Program-made: the position numbers and the translations under genes
Origin: Acidobacteriota bacterium
GTDB lineage: Bacteria; Acidobacteriota; Vicinamibacteria; Vicinamibacterales; UBA8438
Length of the DNA: 34,060 nucleotides
Direction of reading: 5' to 3'
Assembly (NCBI GenBank): GCA_021296515.1
Contig: JAGWAH010000064.1
Span: forward strand, 1-34,060
Part shown: piece by piece, positions 16,106-24,279 of the stretch
Layout: every line of letters begins with the position of its first letter
Position numbering within the stretch: the first letter of the stretch is position 1
Notes under the pieces: generated by a model
Told to the model about the DNA's origin: nothing
Databases searched by the model: none
The model's input: only the letters and a program-made list of their open reading frames with translations

Positions 16106-17674
16106 TCAATCCCCGTCGCTCCGGGGATCGCGCCGCGCCATCCGGGCGTCGTCGCGCAGATCGTACACCGCGAACCGACCGTTCCGGTGCACCAGCGGCA
16201 GGTCGATAGCGTGCTCCGTGATGAGATAGTCGAGGTCGTGGCGTTTGGCGAGCCAGCGCGCATGGGCCGCCTCGAGCGCCGCGAAGTCGCCGAGCTCGGC
16301 GATGCGGCTGCTGATGCGTGCGGCGATGGCCCTCGAGTATATGGCGATGCCGATGTCCTTGACCGATTCGAGGTAGACGTCGCGGCTGCTGGCCGCCCGG
16401 ACGCTCGATCCGTAGCGCCAGGCATGCGCCGGGTCGGTCAGGAAGTTGGTGCCCACGGGGCGTTCGCCGGCCCATCGCATCACCTCGGTCCACTCCGACG
16501 CCGGCAGGTCGATCTCGATCAGCGGGTGGCCGGCGCGTTCGACGAACGTCACATAGCTTCCGCGCGTCAGGGACGCGAGGACGATGAGGGCGATGGCGGC
16601 GCGGCGCACGCGCGGCTGGAGCAGACGGGCGGCCGTCGACCGGAGGAGCCCGCGTCCACGAACTGCCAGGGGGCTCTCGACCACGAGCCACGCCGCGTAG
16701 GCAATGGCAACGACGTCGAGCAACCAGAAGATCCGGCTGAACTGCAACTGTACGACGAGCGCCACTCCAATGGAGGCCAGCGGAACCGAGACGAGAAAAA
16801 GCGCCAGCAGCACCAGGCAGCCGGCGACGATTCCCGTCTCCCGGCAGGTGGCCATGCCGAGCGACAGGCGATAGTCGTAGACGGCGGCGATGATCGCCGC
16901 CAGGCCCAGGTTGGCGAACCAGGTCATCATCGGCCACTGCGTCGCCAGCAGATAGTCCTTGGACTCCAGCAGCGTGCTCCAGGACGGGCTCATCACGTCC
17001 AATTGCTCGCGGAACCCTCCGACCAGGAGCACGACGGTCACCGGCAGCAGTGCAGCGACCACGATGAGGATCGGCCGGCGGGCCGCGGGGTCGGCGACGA
17101 GGCCGGCCACGCCGACCAGCATCACGAACCACAGCGCGGTGGTCGGATGGAACAGGCAGGCGCCGGCGACGGCTGCCGCTGCGCCGGCCGTGCGGCCGCG
17201 AAGGAAGAGGCCTGCCGCCAGCAGCCCGACGGCGAAGGCGAGTTGCCGCGGATGCAGGTACGCCTCGATCGAGTTGACGGCCGTGTCCGGAATCCGATGG
17301 CGCAGAGTCAGAGCCGCGGCCAGGGCGGCAACGCCCCACCACGTCCGATACAGCGAACGTCCGAGAACCACGCACGCGGCATAGAGCAGGGCCAGCCCCG
17401 CCAGGTAGGCGGCGAAGAACGCGACCGGCAGGCTCTGGCCGCTCAGCCGCACGAGGGGCGCGAACCAGTCGTCGAACGCGAGCAACCGATTCTGGACGGC
17501 GAGCAGCGCCGCATCGTGCGGGAAGAGGCCCGGCTCGAGCCCCTGCAGGACGATGGGAATGTAGAAGGCCTGGTCGGAGACGCCATAGCGGTAGCCGCCC
17601 ACGTTGAGCAGCGCCAGCAGGCAGAAGGCTAGAGCACCGAGGAAGAGAGCGACGCGCCGGACAGTCGTATGCAT
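16106..17674 (-). CDS. Polytopic membrane protein of unknown function
   Basis: A 522-residue protein from the ATG at 17674, which directly precedes the first hydrophobic helix (V-A-L-F-L-G-A-L-A-F-C-L-L-A-L-L). About ten to twelve membrane segments follow up to about residue 390. A soluble C-terminal domain has E-W-T-E-V-M-R-W-A and G-T-N-F-L-T-D-P, ending in N-G-R-F-A-V-Y-D-L. The layout resembles GT-C-like or DUF6798-type membrane proteins whose C-terminal domain faces the periplasm, but no catalytic motif could be assigned. It is followed by the YheT-like gene in an apparent two-gene operon. The frame is open further upstream, but that region is proline/arginine-rich and not membrane-like. 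Confidence 0.75.
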   Translation of the reverse strand: MHTTVRRVALFLGALAFCLLALLNVGGYRYGVSDQAFYIPIVLQGLEPGLFPHDAALLAVQNRLLAFDDWFAPLVRLSGQSLPVAFFAAYLAGLALLYAACVVLGRSLYRTWWGVAALAAALTLRHRIPDTAVNSIEAYLHPRQLAFAVGLLAAGLFLRGRTAGAAAAVAGACLFHPTTALWFVMLVGVAGLVADPAARRPILIVVAALLPVTVVLLVGGFREQLDVMSPSWSTLLESKDYLLATQWPMMTWFANLGLAAIIAAVYDYRLSLGMATCRETGIVAGCLVLLALFLVSVPLASIGVALVVQLQFSRIFWLLDVVAIAYAAWLVVESPLAVRGRGLLRSTAARLLQPRVRRAAIALIVLASLTRGSYVTFVERAGHPLIEIDLPASEWTEVMRWAGERPVGTNFLTDPAHAWRYGSSVRAASSRDVYLESVKDIGIAIYSRAIAARISSRIAELGDFAALEAAHARWLAKRHDLDYLITEHAIDLPLVHRNGRFAVYDLRDDARMARRDPRSDGD

Positions 17675-17813
17675 GGCTCGATGGTCCCGAGGGGCATAGA
17701 GGCTTATCGACGCGAGAGGCGCTTTCAGCCAGGGGTGCCCATGAAGCAGACCGTGCCCGGTGGGGCGGGGGTGCTCGGGGCGTGCAGCGGGGGCATGCGG
17801 GCCGTATGGCATA

Positions 17814-18788
17814 ATGCGCCGCGTGCGGCTGCGGGAAGTCAACGTCGGGTGCCTCGGCGGCGGAACCGGGTTGCCCAGCCTGCTCGGTGGCCTCAAGCAG
17901 AACCCGTGGCTGCGGGTGAACGCCGTCGTCACGATGTTCGACAGCGGCGGCAGCTCGGGTCAGCTTCGGGACGAGCTCGGCGTGCTGCCTCCCGGCGACG
18001 TGCTGAAGTGCGCGCTCGCGCTCGCGAGGAACGAGGGCGAAGCCCGGCGCCTGCTCCTCTCGCGCCTGCCGGCCCTGGAGAACGGCCGGCTTCGGGGGCA
18101 TACCGGCGGCAACCTGCTCCTTTCGATGATGGAGCAGTACAGCGGCGATTTTCTCGCCGCCGTGGACGGCTTGCGGACGCTGCTCGACTGCAACGGCCGC
18201 GTCCTGCCGGTCAGCGTGGAGCAGTCGACCCTCTGCGCGGAGTACGAGGACGGCTCACGCGCGGTCAGCGAGGTCGGCGTGGACCGCGAGCAGACCGACG
18301 GGCGGCGAATCAGGCGGATCTGGCTCGATCCGGAGCCGAACGTGCACGGAGCCGCCTCGGAGGCCATCCGCGGGTTCGACGCCGTGGTGATCGGGCCGGG
18401 AAGCTTCTACACGAGCCTGATGCCGATTCTCCTGGTCCGGGGCGTGGCCGAAGCGGTTCGCGCGACCGACGGGCCCATCGTACTCGTGACGAACATCCTG
18501 ACCGAGGGACGGGGGATGCACGGCTTCTCGGTGGGCGAGGCGGTGCGCCGCGTCGGAGACGCGATCGGCCGGCCCGTGGACGTCGCCATCGCCAACAACG
18601 CCACGCCGCCGCCGGACGTGCTCGCCCGGTACGCAAAGGAGCACAAGGAGCTGCTGCCTGTCGGCGACATTCCCGCCGAGTGCGAGCTGGTCACCGGTCA
18701 CTTTTCCCAGCGTCAGATCGCCCGTCATTCGCGCCGGCGTCTCGCCTACGCCGTCTGGAGTGTCCTGGCGCAACGGCTTCTGCAATAG
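17814..18788 (+). CDS. YvcK/CofD-like gluconeogenesis factor
   Basis: A protein of about 324 residues. Family landmarks are G-G-G-T-G-L-P-S-L-L-G-G-L near the N-terminus, D-S-G-G-S-S-G-Q-L-R, the L-P-P-G-D motif, H-T-G-G-N-L-L, and the V-I-G-P-G-S-F-Y-T-S-L segment. YvcK proteins bind UDP-sugars and support growth on gluconeogenic carbon and cell-wall homeostasis; they are related to CofD (2-phospho-L-lactate transferase). No F420 biosynthesis gene is nearby, so the YvcK role is favoured. Start is uncertain: ATG 17814 is used, but CATAAT at 17810-17815 and a GTG at 17823 would suit a leaderless start. The gene converges on the LigD phosphoesterase with 3 bases between stops. Confidence 0.88.
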   Translation: MRRVRLREVNVGCLGGGTGLPSLLGGLKQNPWLRVNAVVTMFDSGGSSGQLRDELGVLPPGDVLKCALALARNEGEARRLLLSRLPALENGRLRGHTGGNLLLSMMEQYSGDFLAAVDGLRTLLDCNGRVLPVSVEQSTLCAEYEDGSRAVSEVGVDREQTDGRRIRRIWLDPEPNVHGAASEAIRGFDAVVIGPGSFYTSLMPILLVRGVAEAVRATDGPIVLVTNILTEGRGMHGFSVGEAVRRVGDAIGRPVDVAIANNATPPPDVLARYAKEHKELLPVGDIPAECELVTGHFSQRQIARHSRRRLAYAVWSVLAQRLLQ

Positions 18789-18791
18789 CCG

Positions 18792-19511
18792 TCAACCCCG
18801 GCGAGCGAGGATCTTCCTCGCGGCGCGCTCGATGACCTCACGGGTCAGGGCGGCGGCGCGCCCGTTGCCGGCGGCCGTTGCGGGACGGCCGGTGATCCAC
18901 AGCTCCGGCATGTCCGCGGCCAGGATGTCGTCGAAGTCTCCCTCGCTCTTCACGCTGAGGGGCGCGACCGCCGTGATGTCGATTGGCCCCGACCAGAAGT
19001 CGGCGTGCTTGATGAGCAGCCAGTTGCGGCCACGCTGCCGCGGCGCCGTCCCGGCGCGGTCCCGGGTGCGCACCAGCGCCCAGGAGCCCTTGAGCTTGTA
19101 ACCGTCGAGCGAGAACTTCAGATCGCCCCTCTCCAGGGCGGCGCCGACGTCGTCGACCTCCGGCTTCCAGGCGCCGTGGTCCCACAGCATCACGATGCCG
19201 GCCCCGTAGCCCTCCGGGATGACGCCCTCGAAGCTCCCGTACTCGCAGGGATGGTCCTCGGTCCGCACCGCCATCCGCTTGTCGGCCGGTTGCAGCGACG
19301 GCCCCTTGGGTACGGCCCACGAGAGCAGGACGCCGTCGTGTTCCAGCCGCAGGTCGTAGTGGAGATGGCTGGCGAGGTGTTTCTGGACGCAGAAGTAGCC
19401 TTCCGGACCGTCTGTGGTCGCCTGCCGCCGCCGGTTCCGGCGCGCCGCGGCGCCCTCCGGTTCCGGCGTCCGACTGAAGTCCCGCTTGCGTCGGTACTCG
19501 TCGAGCGCCAT
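18792..19511 (-). CDS. Standalone DNA ligase D 3'-phosphoesterase domain protein
   Basis: This 239-residue protein comprises only the phosphoesterase (PE) module that is normally the N-terminal part of LigD. The signature H-L-H-Y-D-L-R-L-E (catalytic His/His/Asp) and the H-P-C-E-Y-G-S-F-E-G-V-I-P-E-G-Y-G-A-G segment with another catalytic His are intact. The last part (W-L-L-I-K-H-A-D) also matches the domain. PE trims 3' phosphates and ribonucleotides at breaks during end joining. No ligase, polymerase or Ku gene is present here. The ATG at 19511 precedes the family's usual L-D-E-Y-R-R-K-R-D-F start; the frame extends to 19559 but overlaps the divergent transporter start. Confidence 0.9.
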   Translation of the reverse strand: MALDEYRRKRDFSRTPEPEGAAARRNRRRQATTDGPEGYFCVQKHLASHLHYDLRLEHDGVLLSWAVPKGPSLQPADKRMAVRTEDHPCEYGSFEGVIPEGYGAGIVMLWDHGAWKPEVDDVGAALERGDLKFSLDGYKLKGSWALVRTRDRAGTAPRQRGRNWLLIKHADFWSGPIDITAVAPLSVKSEGDFDDILAADMPELWITGRPATAAGNGRAAALTREVIERAARKILARRG

Positions 19512-19533
19512 CGACCGCTCATTATGATCCACA

Positions 19534-20970
19534 ATGGCCGGCATGCTCACGGCGGTCATCGTCTACATGTCGGTGCTGGTGGTGGTCGGCGCGTGGCGCA
19601 GTCGCCGCGTCCGGACCGGCGACGACTTTCTGGTCGCCGGGCGGCGGTTGCCGGCGCGCGTGCTCGTCTTCACGCTGCTCGCCACCTGGATCGGCTCGGG
19701 CAGCCTGTTCGGCGGTGCCGGGCTCGGCTACCGATCCGGGTTCTCCGCGCTCTGGCAGTCGGCCGGAGCGTGGGTCGGCATCGCCCTCGTCTATTTCATC
19801 GCGCCGCGTGTGCGCCGCATCGCGCAGTACACGGTGCCCGACATCCTCGAGCTGCGCTACGGGCCGGCAGCGCGCGTGCTCGGAACGCTGACCACCGTGC
19901 TGGCCTATGCCACCATCGCCGCGTACCAGTTCCGCGGCGGCGGTCGCCTTCTGGCGCTGGTGGCCGGGGTCGATCCGGGTACCGGCGCCCTGATCACGGC
20001 CGTGTTCTGCGTCCTGTTCACCTCGCTCGCCGGGATGCTGTCGATCGCCTACCTGGACGTCGGCAACGGCCTGGTCATGACGGTCGCGGTGATGTTCGGC
20101 GTCGCGTTTCTGATCGGCGACGCGGGCGGCCTTTCGGCTTCGCTTGCGGCCCTGGAGCCGCACCAGGTGTCGCTGTTCGGGGACATGGGCGCGCAGGCGG
20201 CGTTCGCCCTGTTCCTGCCCACGATGTTCCTGCTGCTCGGCGAAGCCAACATGTACCAGAAGTTCTTCTCGGCGCGGGACGAGCGGGCGGCGCGCCTCGC
20301 CGTCGTCGGCTGGATCGCCGGTACCATCGTCGTCGAGACCCTGATCGATTCGACCGGCATCCTCGGCAGCCTGGCGCTCGGCGGACTCGGCGTGGCGGAA
20401 TCGGAGGAGATCGTCATCCGCGTCGCCACCGACGTGCTGCCGCCGGTGCTCGGCGTGCTGCTGGTCTGCGGCGCCGCGGCCATCGTCGTCTCCACCGCGA
20501 ACAGCTTCCTGCTGACCCCGTCGACGAACCTGATCCGCGACGTCTATCAGCGCTTCATCAACCCCGCGGTCACGGATCGGCAGGTGGTGCTCTACACGCG
20601 CCTCATCGTGGTCGCGGTCGGCGCTCTCGGCTACGTCGCCGGGAATTTCTTCCCGACCATTCTCGCCATGGCGCTCTGGGCCTACACGATGTACGGGGCC
20701 GGCATCACGCCCGCGCTGCTCGGCGCCTTGCTGTGGAAGCGGGCGACGCGGGCGGGGGGCGTCGCGTCCATCCTGGCCGGCATGCTCACGACGCTCGTCT
20801 GGGAGATCGTCGGCCTGGCGCGGGCCGTCGACGGGAATCCGGAGTACCTCTTCGGTTGGCAGACCGCGTACCCGGCGCTCGCCCTGTCCATCGCGACCCT
20901 CGTGGTCGTCAGTCTCGCGACCCCGCCTCCCACCGCCGCGGAGGTCGAGCTGCGACCCGCCGGGCCATGA
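19534..20970 (+). CDS. Sodium:solute symporter (SSS family)
   Basis: A 478-residue inner-membrane transporter with about 13 hydrophobic helices. The N-terminal region (R-T-G-D-D-F-L-V-A-G-R-R-L-P) followed by W-I-G-S-G-S-L-F-G-G-A is the SSS pattern; Y-T-V-P-D-I-L-E-L-R-Y-G-P and the later S-T-A-N-S-F-L-L segment also match. The substrate cannot be read from sequence. TATGAT (19523-19528) lies 5 bases before the ATG and there is no ribosome site, suggesting a leaderless message. The stop overlaps the start of the radical SAM gene (ATGA at 20967), so transporter and enzyme are translationally coupled and perhaps handle the same metabolite. Confidence 0.9.
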   Translation: MAGMLTAVIVYMSVLVVVGAWRSRRVRTGDDFLVAGRRLPARVLVFTLLATWIGSGSLFGGAGLGYRSGFSALWQSAGAWVGIALVYFIAPRVRRIAQYTVPDILELRYGPAARVLGTLTTVLAYATIAAYQFRGGGRLLALVAGVDPGTGALITAVFCVLFTSLAGMLSIAYLDVGNGLVMTVAVMFGVAFLIGDAGGLSASLAALEPHQVSLFGDMGAQAAFALFLPTMFLLLGEANMYQKFFSARDERAARLAVVGWIAGTIVVETLIDSTGILGSLALGGLGVAESEEIVIRVATDVLPPVLGVLLVCGAAAIVVSTANSFLLTPSTNLIRDVYQRFINPAVTDRQVVLYTRLIVVAVGALGYVAGNFFPTILAMALWAYTMYGAGITPALLGALLWKRATRAGGVASILAGMLTTLVWEIVGLARAVDGNPEYLFGWQTAYPALALSIATLVVVSLATPPPTAAEVELRPAGP

Positions 20971-22337
20971 GAGTCGCCCTCGTCGCCACCTACGAGCTGG
21001 GCCGCCAGCCGTTCGGCCTGGCGTCGCCTGCGGCCTGGCTGCGCCGCGCGGGGATGGACGTCGCCTGTCTCGACCTGTCGCGCCAGCCGTTCGACGCCGG
21101 CGTGGCCGAGGCCGACCTCGTGGCGTTTCACCTGCCCATGCACACCGCGACGAGACTCGCCGTGCCGGTGATAAAGCGGGTCCGACGACTCAATCCCGGC
21201 GTCCGTCTGTGCGCCTACGGCCTCTACGCGCCGCTGAACGGGGAGCTCCTCCGCTCGGTCGGTGTCGATCACGTGCTCGGCGGCGAGTTCGAGGCCGATC
21301 TGGTCCGCCTCGCAACCGAAGTCTCGACCGGCGGAACGGGTTTCGCCCCGGCGCCCGGCCTCCCGCGATTGGAGTTGATGCCGCCCTGGCGCGCGGGGCT
21401 GCCGCCGCTCGATCGCTACGCGGCGCTGCAGCAGGGCGCGGTCCGGAAGGTCGTCGCGTATACCGAGGCGAGCCGCGGCTGCAAGCACGCCTGCCGGCAC
21501 TGTCCGGTCGTCCCGGTCTACGGGGGCCGATTCCGCGTCGTGAGCCCGGAGGTGGTGATGGCCGACGTGGCCGCGCAGGTGGAGCAGGGAGCGGAGCACG
21601 TCACGTTCGGCGATCCGGACTTCTTCAACGGCGTCGGGCACGCCATGCGGGTGGTCGATGGGATCGCACGACGGTTTCCCGGCCTGACCTACGACGTCAC
21701 GATCAAGGTGGAACACCTGGTCGCCCATGCCGACCTGCTGTCGCGCTTGCGCGAGACGGGCTGTCTCTTCGTCACCAGCGCCGTCGAGTCGTTCGACGAT
21801 TCGATCCTGCGCCGGCTGGAGAAGGGCCACACGCGAGACGACATCGCCCGCGCCGCGGCGCTCTGCCGTACGGCCGGACTGACCCTGGCGCCGACCTTCG
21901 TGGCCTTCACGCCGTGGACCACGCTCGACGGCTACCGCGGGATGCTGGCCGAGATCGAAGCGCTCGATCTGGTTGAGCAGGTCGCCCCGATCCAGCTTGC
22001 GCTGCGGCTGCTCGTGACGGCCGGATCCCGGCTGCGCGAGCTGGAGGACCTCCGCGGATGGATCGGCCCGTTCGATCGCGAGCTCCTGGTCTACCCGTGG
22101 CGGCACCCCGATCCGCGCGTCGACCGGATGGCCGACGAGGTGACGGCCCTGGTCGGTCGGCGCCTGACCGCCTCCCGGCGCGATGTGTTCGACGTCGTCG
22201 TAACGTGTGCAAACGAAGGCCGCATGCCGCCACCCGCGGTTTCGACGGGGGCGAGGCGGCGGGCGGAGGTTCCGTATCTGAACGAACCGTGGTACTGCTG
22301 AGCCGAGCCCACGACCGGGCAGGTGGCTCTGGTCTGA
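20967..22337 (+). CDS. CUAEP-tail radical SAM selenoprotein (B12-binding-like N-terminus)
   Basis: The radical SAM motif is C172-K-H-A-C176-R-H-C179, and the first ~120 residues resemble a cobalamin-binding Rossmann domain (V-A-L-V-A-T-Y-E-L-G, then L-R-R-A-G). The frame meets TGA at 22299-22301 right after Cys444. Reading it as selenocysteine gives C-U-A-E-P, then eight more codons to a TGA at 22335-22337 (456 residues with Sec445). C-U-A-E-P or C-C-A-E-P is the naming feature of a known radical SAM family, so a conventional stop at 22301 would lose the defining tail. A SECIS-like hairpin lies just after the TGA. The reaction is unknown. Start overlaps the SSS gene stop; an ATP-grasp gene follows. 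Confidence 0.85.
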
Positions 22338-22343
22338 ATCGGC
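22302..22343 (+). promoter_or_regulatory. Candidate bacterial SECIS element
   Basis: Directly after the TGA, GCCGA (22302-22306) can pair with TCGGC (22339-22343). Above an internal loop, GACC (22313-22316) pairs with GGTC (22331-22334), leaving a 14-base apical loop that contains GGT about 20 bases from the TGA. The bacterial SECIS needs a hairpin with a G-U in the loop roughly 16-37 bases after UGA, so the position fits. An alternative stem, GAGCC (22305-22309) with GGCTC (22325-22329), competes with it. Folding was done by eye. Confidence 0.55.
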
Positions 22344-22410
22344 GCGGGTGTCTTGCCGTTTCCACTGCAGGTTGTAGCTGCAGACGCCGGCTACCGCTCT
22401 CTGCCTTCCG

Positions 22411-22437
22411 CCACCCCTTGGGTCGGGTGGTTGCTCT
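22411..22437 (+). terminator. Stem-loop upstream of the ATP-grasp gene
   Basis: CCACCC (22411-22416) and GGGTGG (22425-22430) form a 6-bp stem with an 8-base loop, followed by TTGCTCT. It could be a weak terminator or attenuator between the selenoprotein and ATP-grasp genes. A second small inverted repeat, CTGCAG/CTGCAG, lies at 22365-22383. The T-tract is poor. Confidence 0.3.
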
Positions 22438-22447
22438 GAGGAAGCAT

Positions 22448-23812
22448 ATGGCCTGCACGAACTCGGCCACCGGTCGCTGTCGGTCGACTCCCGTGATCGT
22501 GGATCCCACTCTTCCAATGCGCCCGCCGACTCGTGCGCCGCGCGTGCTGCTGGTCGCCGCCACCACCGGCTATCAGATCCGGTCGTTCGGTGCGGCGGCC
22601 GAGCGACTCGGCGCCGAGCTGATCCTGGCCACCGATCGGTGTCACCGGCTGGACGACCCGTGGCGGGACGGTGCGGTACCGATCCGGTTCCACGACGAGG
22701 ACGCGGCGGTGCGGGCGATTGCCGACGCGGCCGCGGCGGCTCCGTTCGACGCGGTGTTGGCGGTCGGCGACAGGCCGGCGCTGATCGGCGCCCTCGCGGC
22801 GCGCGTGCTTGGACTGCCCGCGCATTCCCCGGCCGCCGTCCGCGTCGCCGGGCACAAGCTGAAGACCCGCATGCGGTTGCGGGCGGCGGGACTGCGCACG
22901 CCGTGGTTCCGGTCGATTCCCGTGGACCGCGACAGCGGCGTGCTGCTCGACCGGGTCTCCTATCCCTGCGTCGTCAAGCCGCTTGGCCTGGCCGCCAGCC
23001 GGGGCGTCATCCGCGCCGACACGCCGGTCGAGCTGGTTGCTGCGGTCGAGCGGCTGCGCCGGCTGCTCGCGTCGCCGGAGATTCGATTGCTCCGGGATCC
23101 GGCCAACGACTCGATCGCGCTCGAGGAGTACATCCCGGGCCACGAGGTTGCCGTCGAAGGCGTGGTGACGGACGGAGAACTGGAGATCTTCGCGATTCTC
23201 GACAAGCCGGACCCGCTCGAGGGTCCCTTCTTCGAAGAGACGATCTACGTTACCCCCGACCGCCTGCGGCTCGAGGAACGGAGGGACGTGGTCGAGCAGG
23301 TGGGCGGCGCGGTCGAGGCGCTCGGTCTGACGCACGGCCCCATCCACGCGGAGTGCCGCCTCGGCCCCCGCGGCGCCGTCGTGATCGAGGTGGCCGCGCG
23401 GTCCATCGGCGGCCTCTGCTCGCGGGTCCTGCGCTTCAACGGACCCGCCGGCGGCAGCCATTCGCTGGAGGAAGTGCTGTTCCAGCACACGCTCGGCCGC
23501 CCGGTGGCCCGTCATTATGCCGTGGCGCGAGAGGGGGCCGCGGTCATGATGATCCCCGTGCCGGGCGCCGGAATCTGCCAGGGCGTAGCGGGGCTCGACG
23601 CCGCACGCGCGGTTCCGCTGGTAGAGGACATCGTCATCACGACGAAGCCCGGCCAGCGGTTGGTGCCGTGGCCCGAGGGAGCGAGCTATCCCGGATTCAT
23701 CTTTGCGCGGGGGAGGAGCCCCGAGGAAGTCGTGGCCGCCGTCCGCGCCGCCCACGACAGGCTTACGTTTCGCGTTGCGTCGGAGATTGCGGTCACCGCC
23801 GCGATGGGGTAG
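22448..23812 (+). CDS. ATP-grasp domain protein
   Basis: A 454-residue protein from the ATG at 22448, chosen for the GAGGAAG ribosome site just upstream; an ATG at 22517 would start nearer the conserved domain. The N-terminal pre-ATP-grasp domain has V-L-L-V-A-A-T-T-G-Y. The central ATP-grasp fold has C-V-V-K-P-L-G-L-A-A-S-R-G-V-I, L-E-E-Y-I-P-G-H-E-V-A-V-E-G, and the metal-binding G-P-I-H-A-E-C-R followed by V-I-E-V-A-A-R-S-I-G-G. Such enzymes ligate a carboxylate to an amine using ATP; the substrate here is unknown. It lies 110 bases after the selenoprotein stop and may act on the same pathway. Confidence 0.88.
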   Translation: MACTNSATGRCRSTPVIVDPTLPMRPPTRAPRVLLVAATTGYQIRSFGAAAERLGAELILATDRCHRLDDPWRDGAVPIRFHDEDAAVRAIADAAAAAPFDAVLAVGDRPALIGALAARVLGLPAHSPAAVRVAGHKLKTRMRLRAAGLRTPWFRSIPVDRDSGVLLDRVSYPCVVKPLGLAASRGVIRADTPVELVAAVERLRRLLASPEIRLLRDPANDSIALEEYIPGHEVAVEGVVTDGELEIFAILDKPDPLEGPFFEETIYVTPDRLRLEERRDVVEQVGGAVEALGLTHGPIHAECRLGPRGAVVIEVAARSIGGLCSRVLRFNGPAGGSHSLEEVLFQHTLGRPVARHYAVAREGAAVMMIPVPGAGICQGVAGLDAARAVPLVEDIVITTKPGQRLVPWPEGASYPGFIFARGRSPEEVVAAVRAAHDRLTFRVASEIAVTAAMG

Positions 23813-23852
23813 GAGTCCATGTACGGGCTGCCAGGGCAGCCGGCGCCGCGGG

Positions 23853-24149
23853 CTACTGCTTTGCCTGCGGCGGGACGTACTCGGGCGGCGGCGCCGACCC
23901 CTCGCCGAAGAAGAACTCCTCCATCTGCCGCGCCACCAGCTCCTGGGCCTCTTTCTGCCACGGCATCAGGCGGTACTCGTTGAGGATCATCTTCATCCGC
24001 TCTTCCCAGAGCGTCCACGCCTCCGCCGACACGCTGTCGTAGATGCGCCGTCCGAGATCACCGGGCCACGGCGGCTCGTCGAGCCCCGGCATCTCCTTCT
24101 GGAACTTGACGCACTTGACGGTGCGTCTTCCGGGCTGCGTGTCGGCCAT
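23853..24149 (-). CDS. yggX: Fe(2+)-trafficking protein YggX
   Basis: This 98-residue protein matches YggX over nearly its whole length: V-K-C-V-K-F with the conserved cysteine, then P-G-L-D-x-P-P-x-P-G-D-L-G-R-R-I-Y, S-x-E-A-W, and L-N-E-Y-R-L followed by A-R-Q-M-E-E-F-F-F-G. YggX protects Fe-S proteins from oxidative damage and takes part in iron handling. A six-residue insertion precedes the conserved cysteine, and a proline-rich tail follows the domain. It lies downstream of the molybdopterin oxidoreductase on the same strand, with a CTAG-family repeat between them, and converges on the ATP-grasp gene. Confidence 0.93.
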   Translation of the reverse strand: MADTQPGRRTVKCVKFQKEMPGLDEPPWPGDLGRRIYDSVSAEAWTLWEERMKMILNEYRLMPWQKEAQELVARQMEEFFFGEGSAPPPEYVPPQAKQ

Positions 24150-24183
24150 CGTCGTTCTCTTCCTCGTTCCCTGCCCGGCCGTT

Positions 24184-24279
24184 CTGCGGCGCAGGTCCCT
24201 AGCCCGACAATCGTCGCCGCCGGCTCCGATTGCCGCCCAACCGGGCCTGACTAGCAGTCTACGCCGTTTCTACGGCGTA
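24184..24279. repeat. CTAG-bounded palindromic repeat copy between yggX and the molybdoenzyme gene
   Basis: It contains the arm CTGCGGCGCAGGTCCCTAG, then the unit from CTAG 24199 to CTAG 24251 (52-base spacing, the same as at 9418 and 9548), and the arm GCAGTCTACGCCGTTTCTAC. It differs from the 9418 copy by a T-to-G change in the central loop and an extra T in the last arm. The second CTAG supplies the stop codon of the molybdoenzyme gene, whose last residues are encoded by the repeat. Confidence 0.85.

Noticed and set aside
17675-17932. N-terminal extension of the membrane protein
   Set aside because: It is proline/histidine/arginine-rich and lies in the divergent promoter region with yvcK; the ATG at 17674 precedes the first hydrophobic helix.
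19005-20966. N-terminal extension of the radical SAM frame over the transporter
   Set aside because: The extension is low-complexity and antisense or out of frame to LigD-PE and the SSS gene. The ATG at 20967 starts the conserved domain and overlaps the transporter stop.
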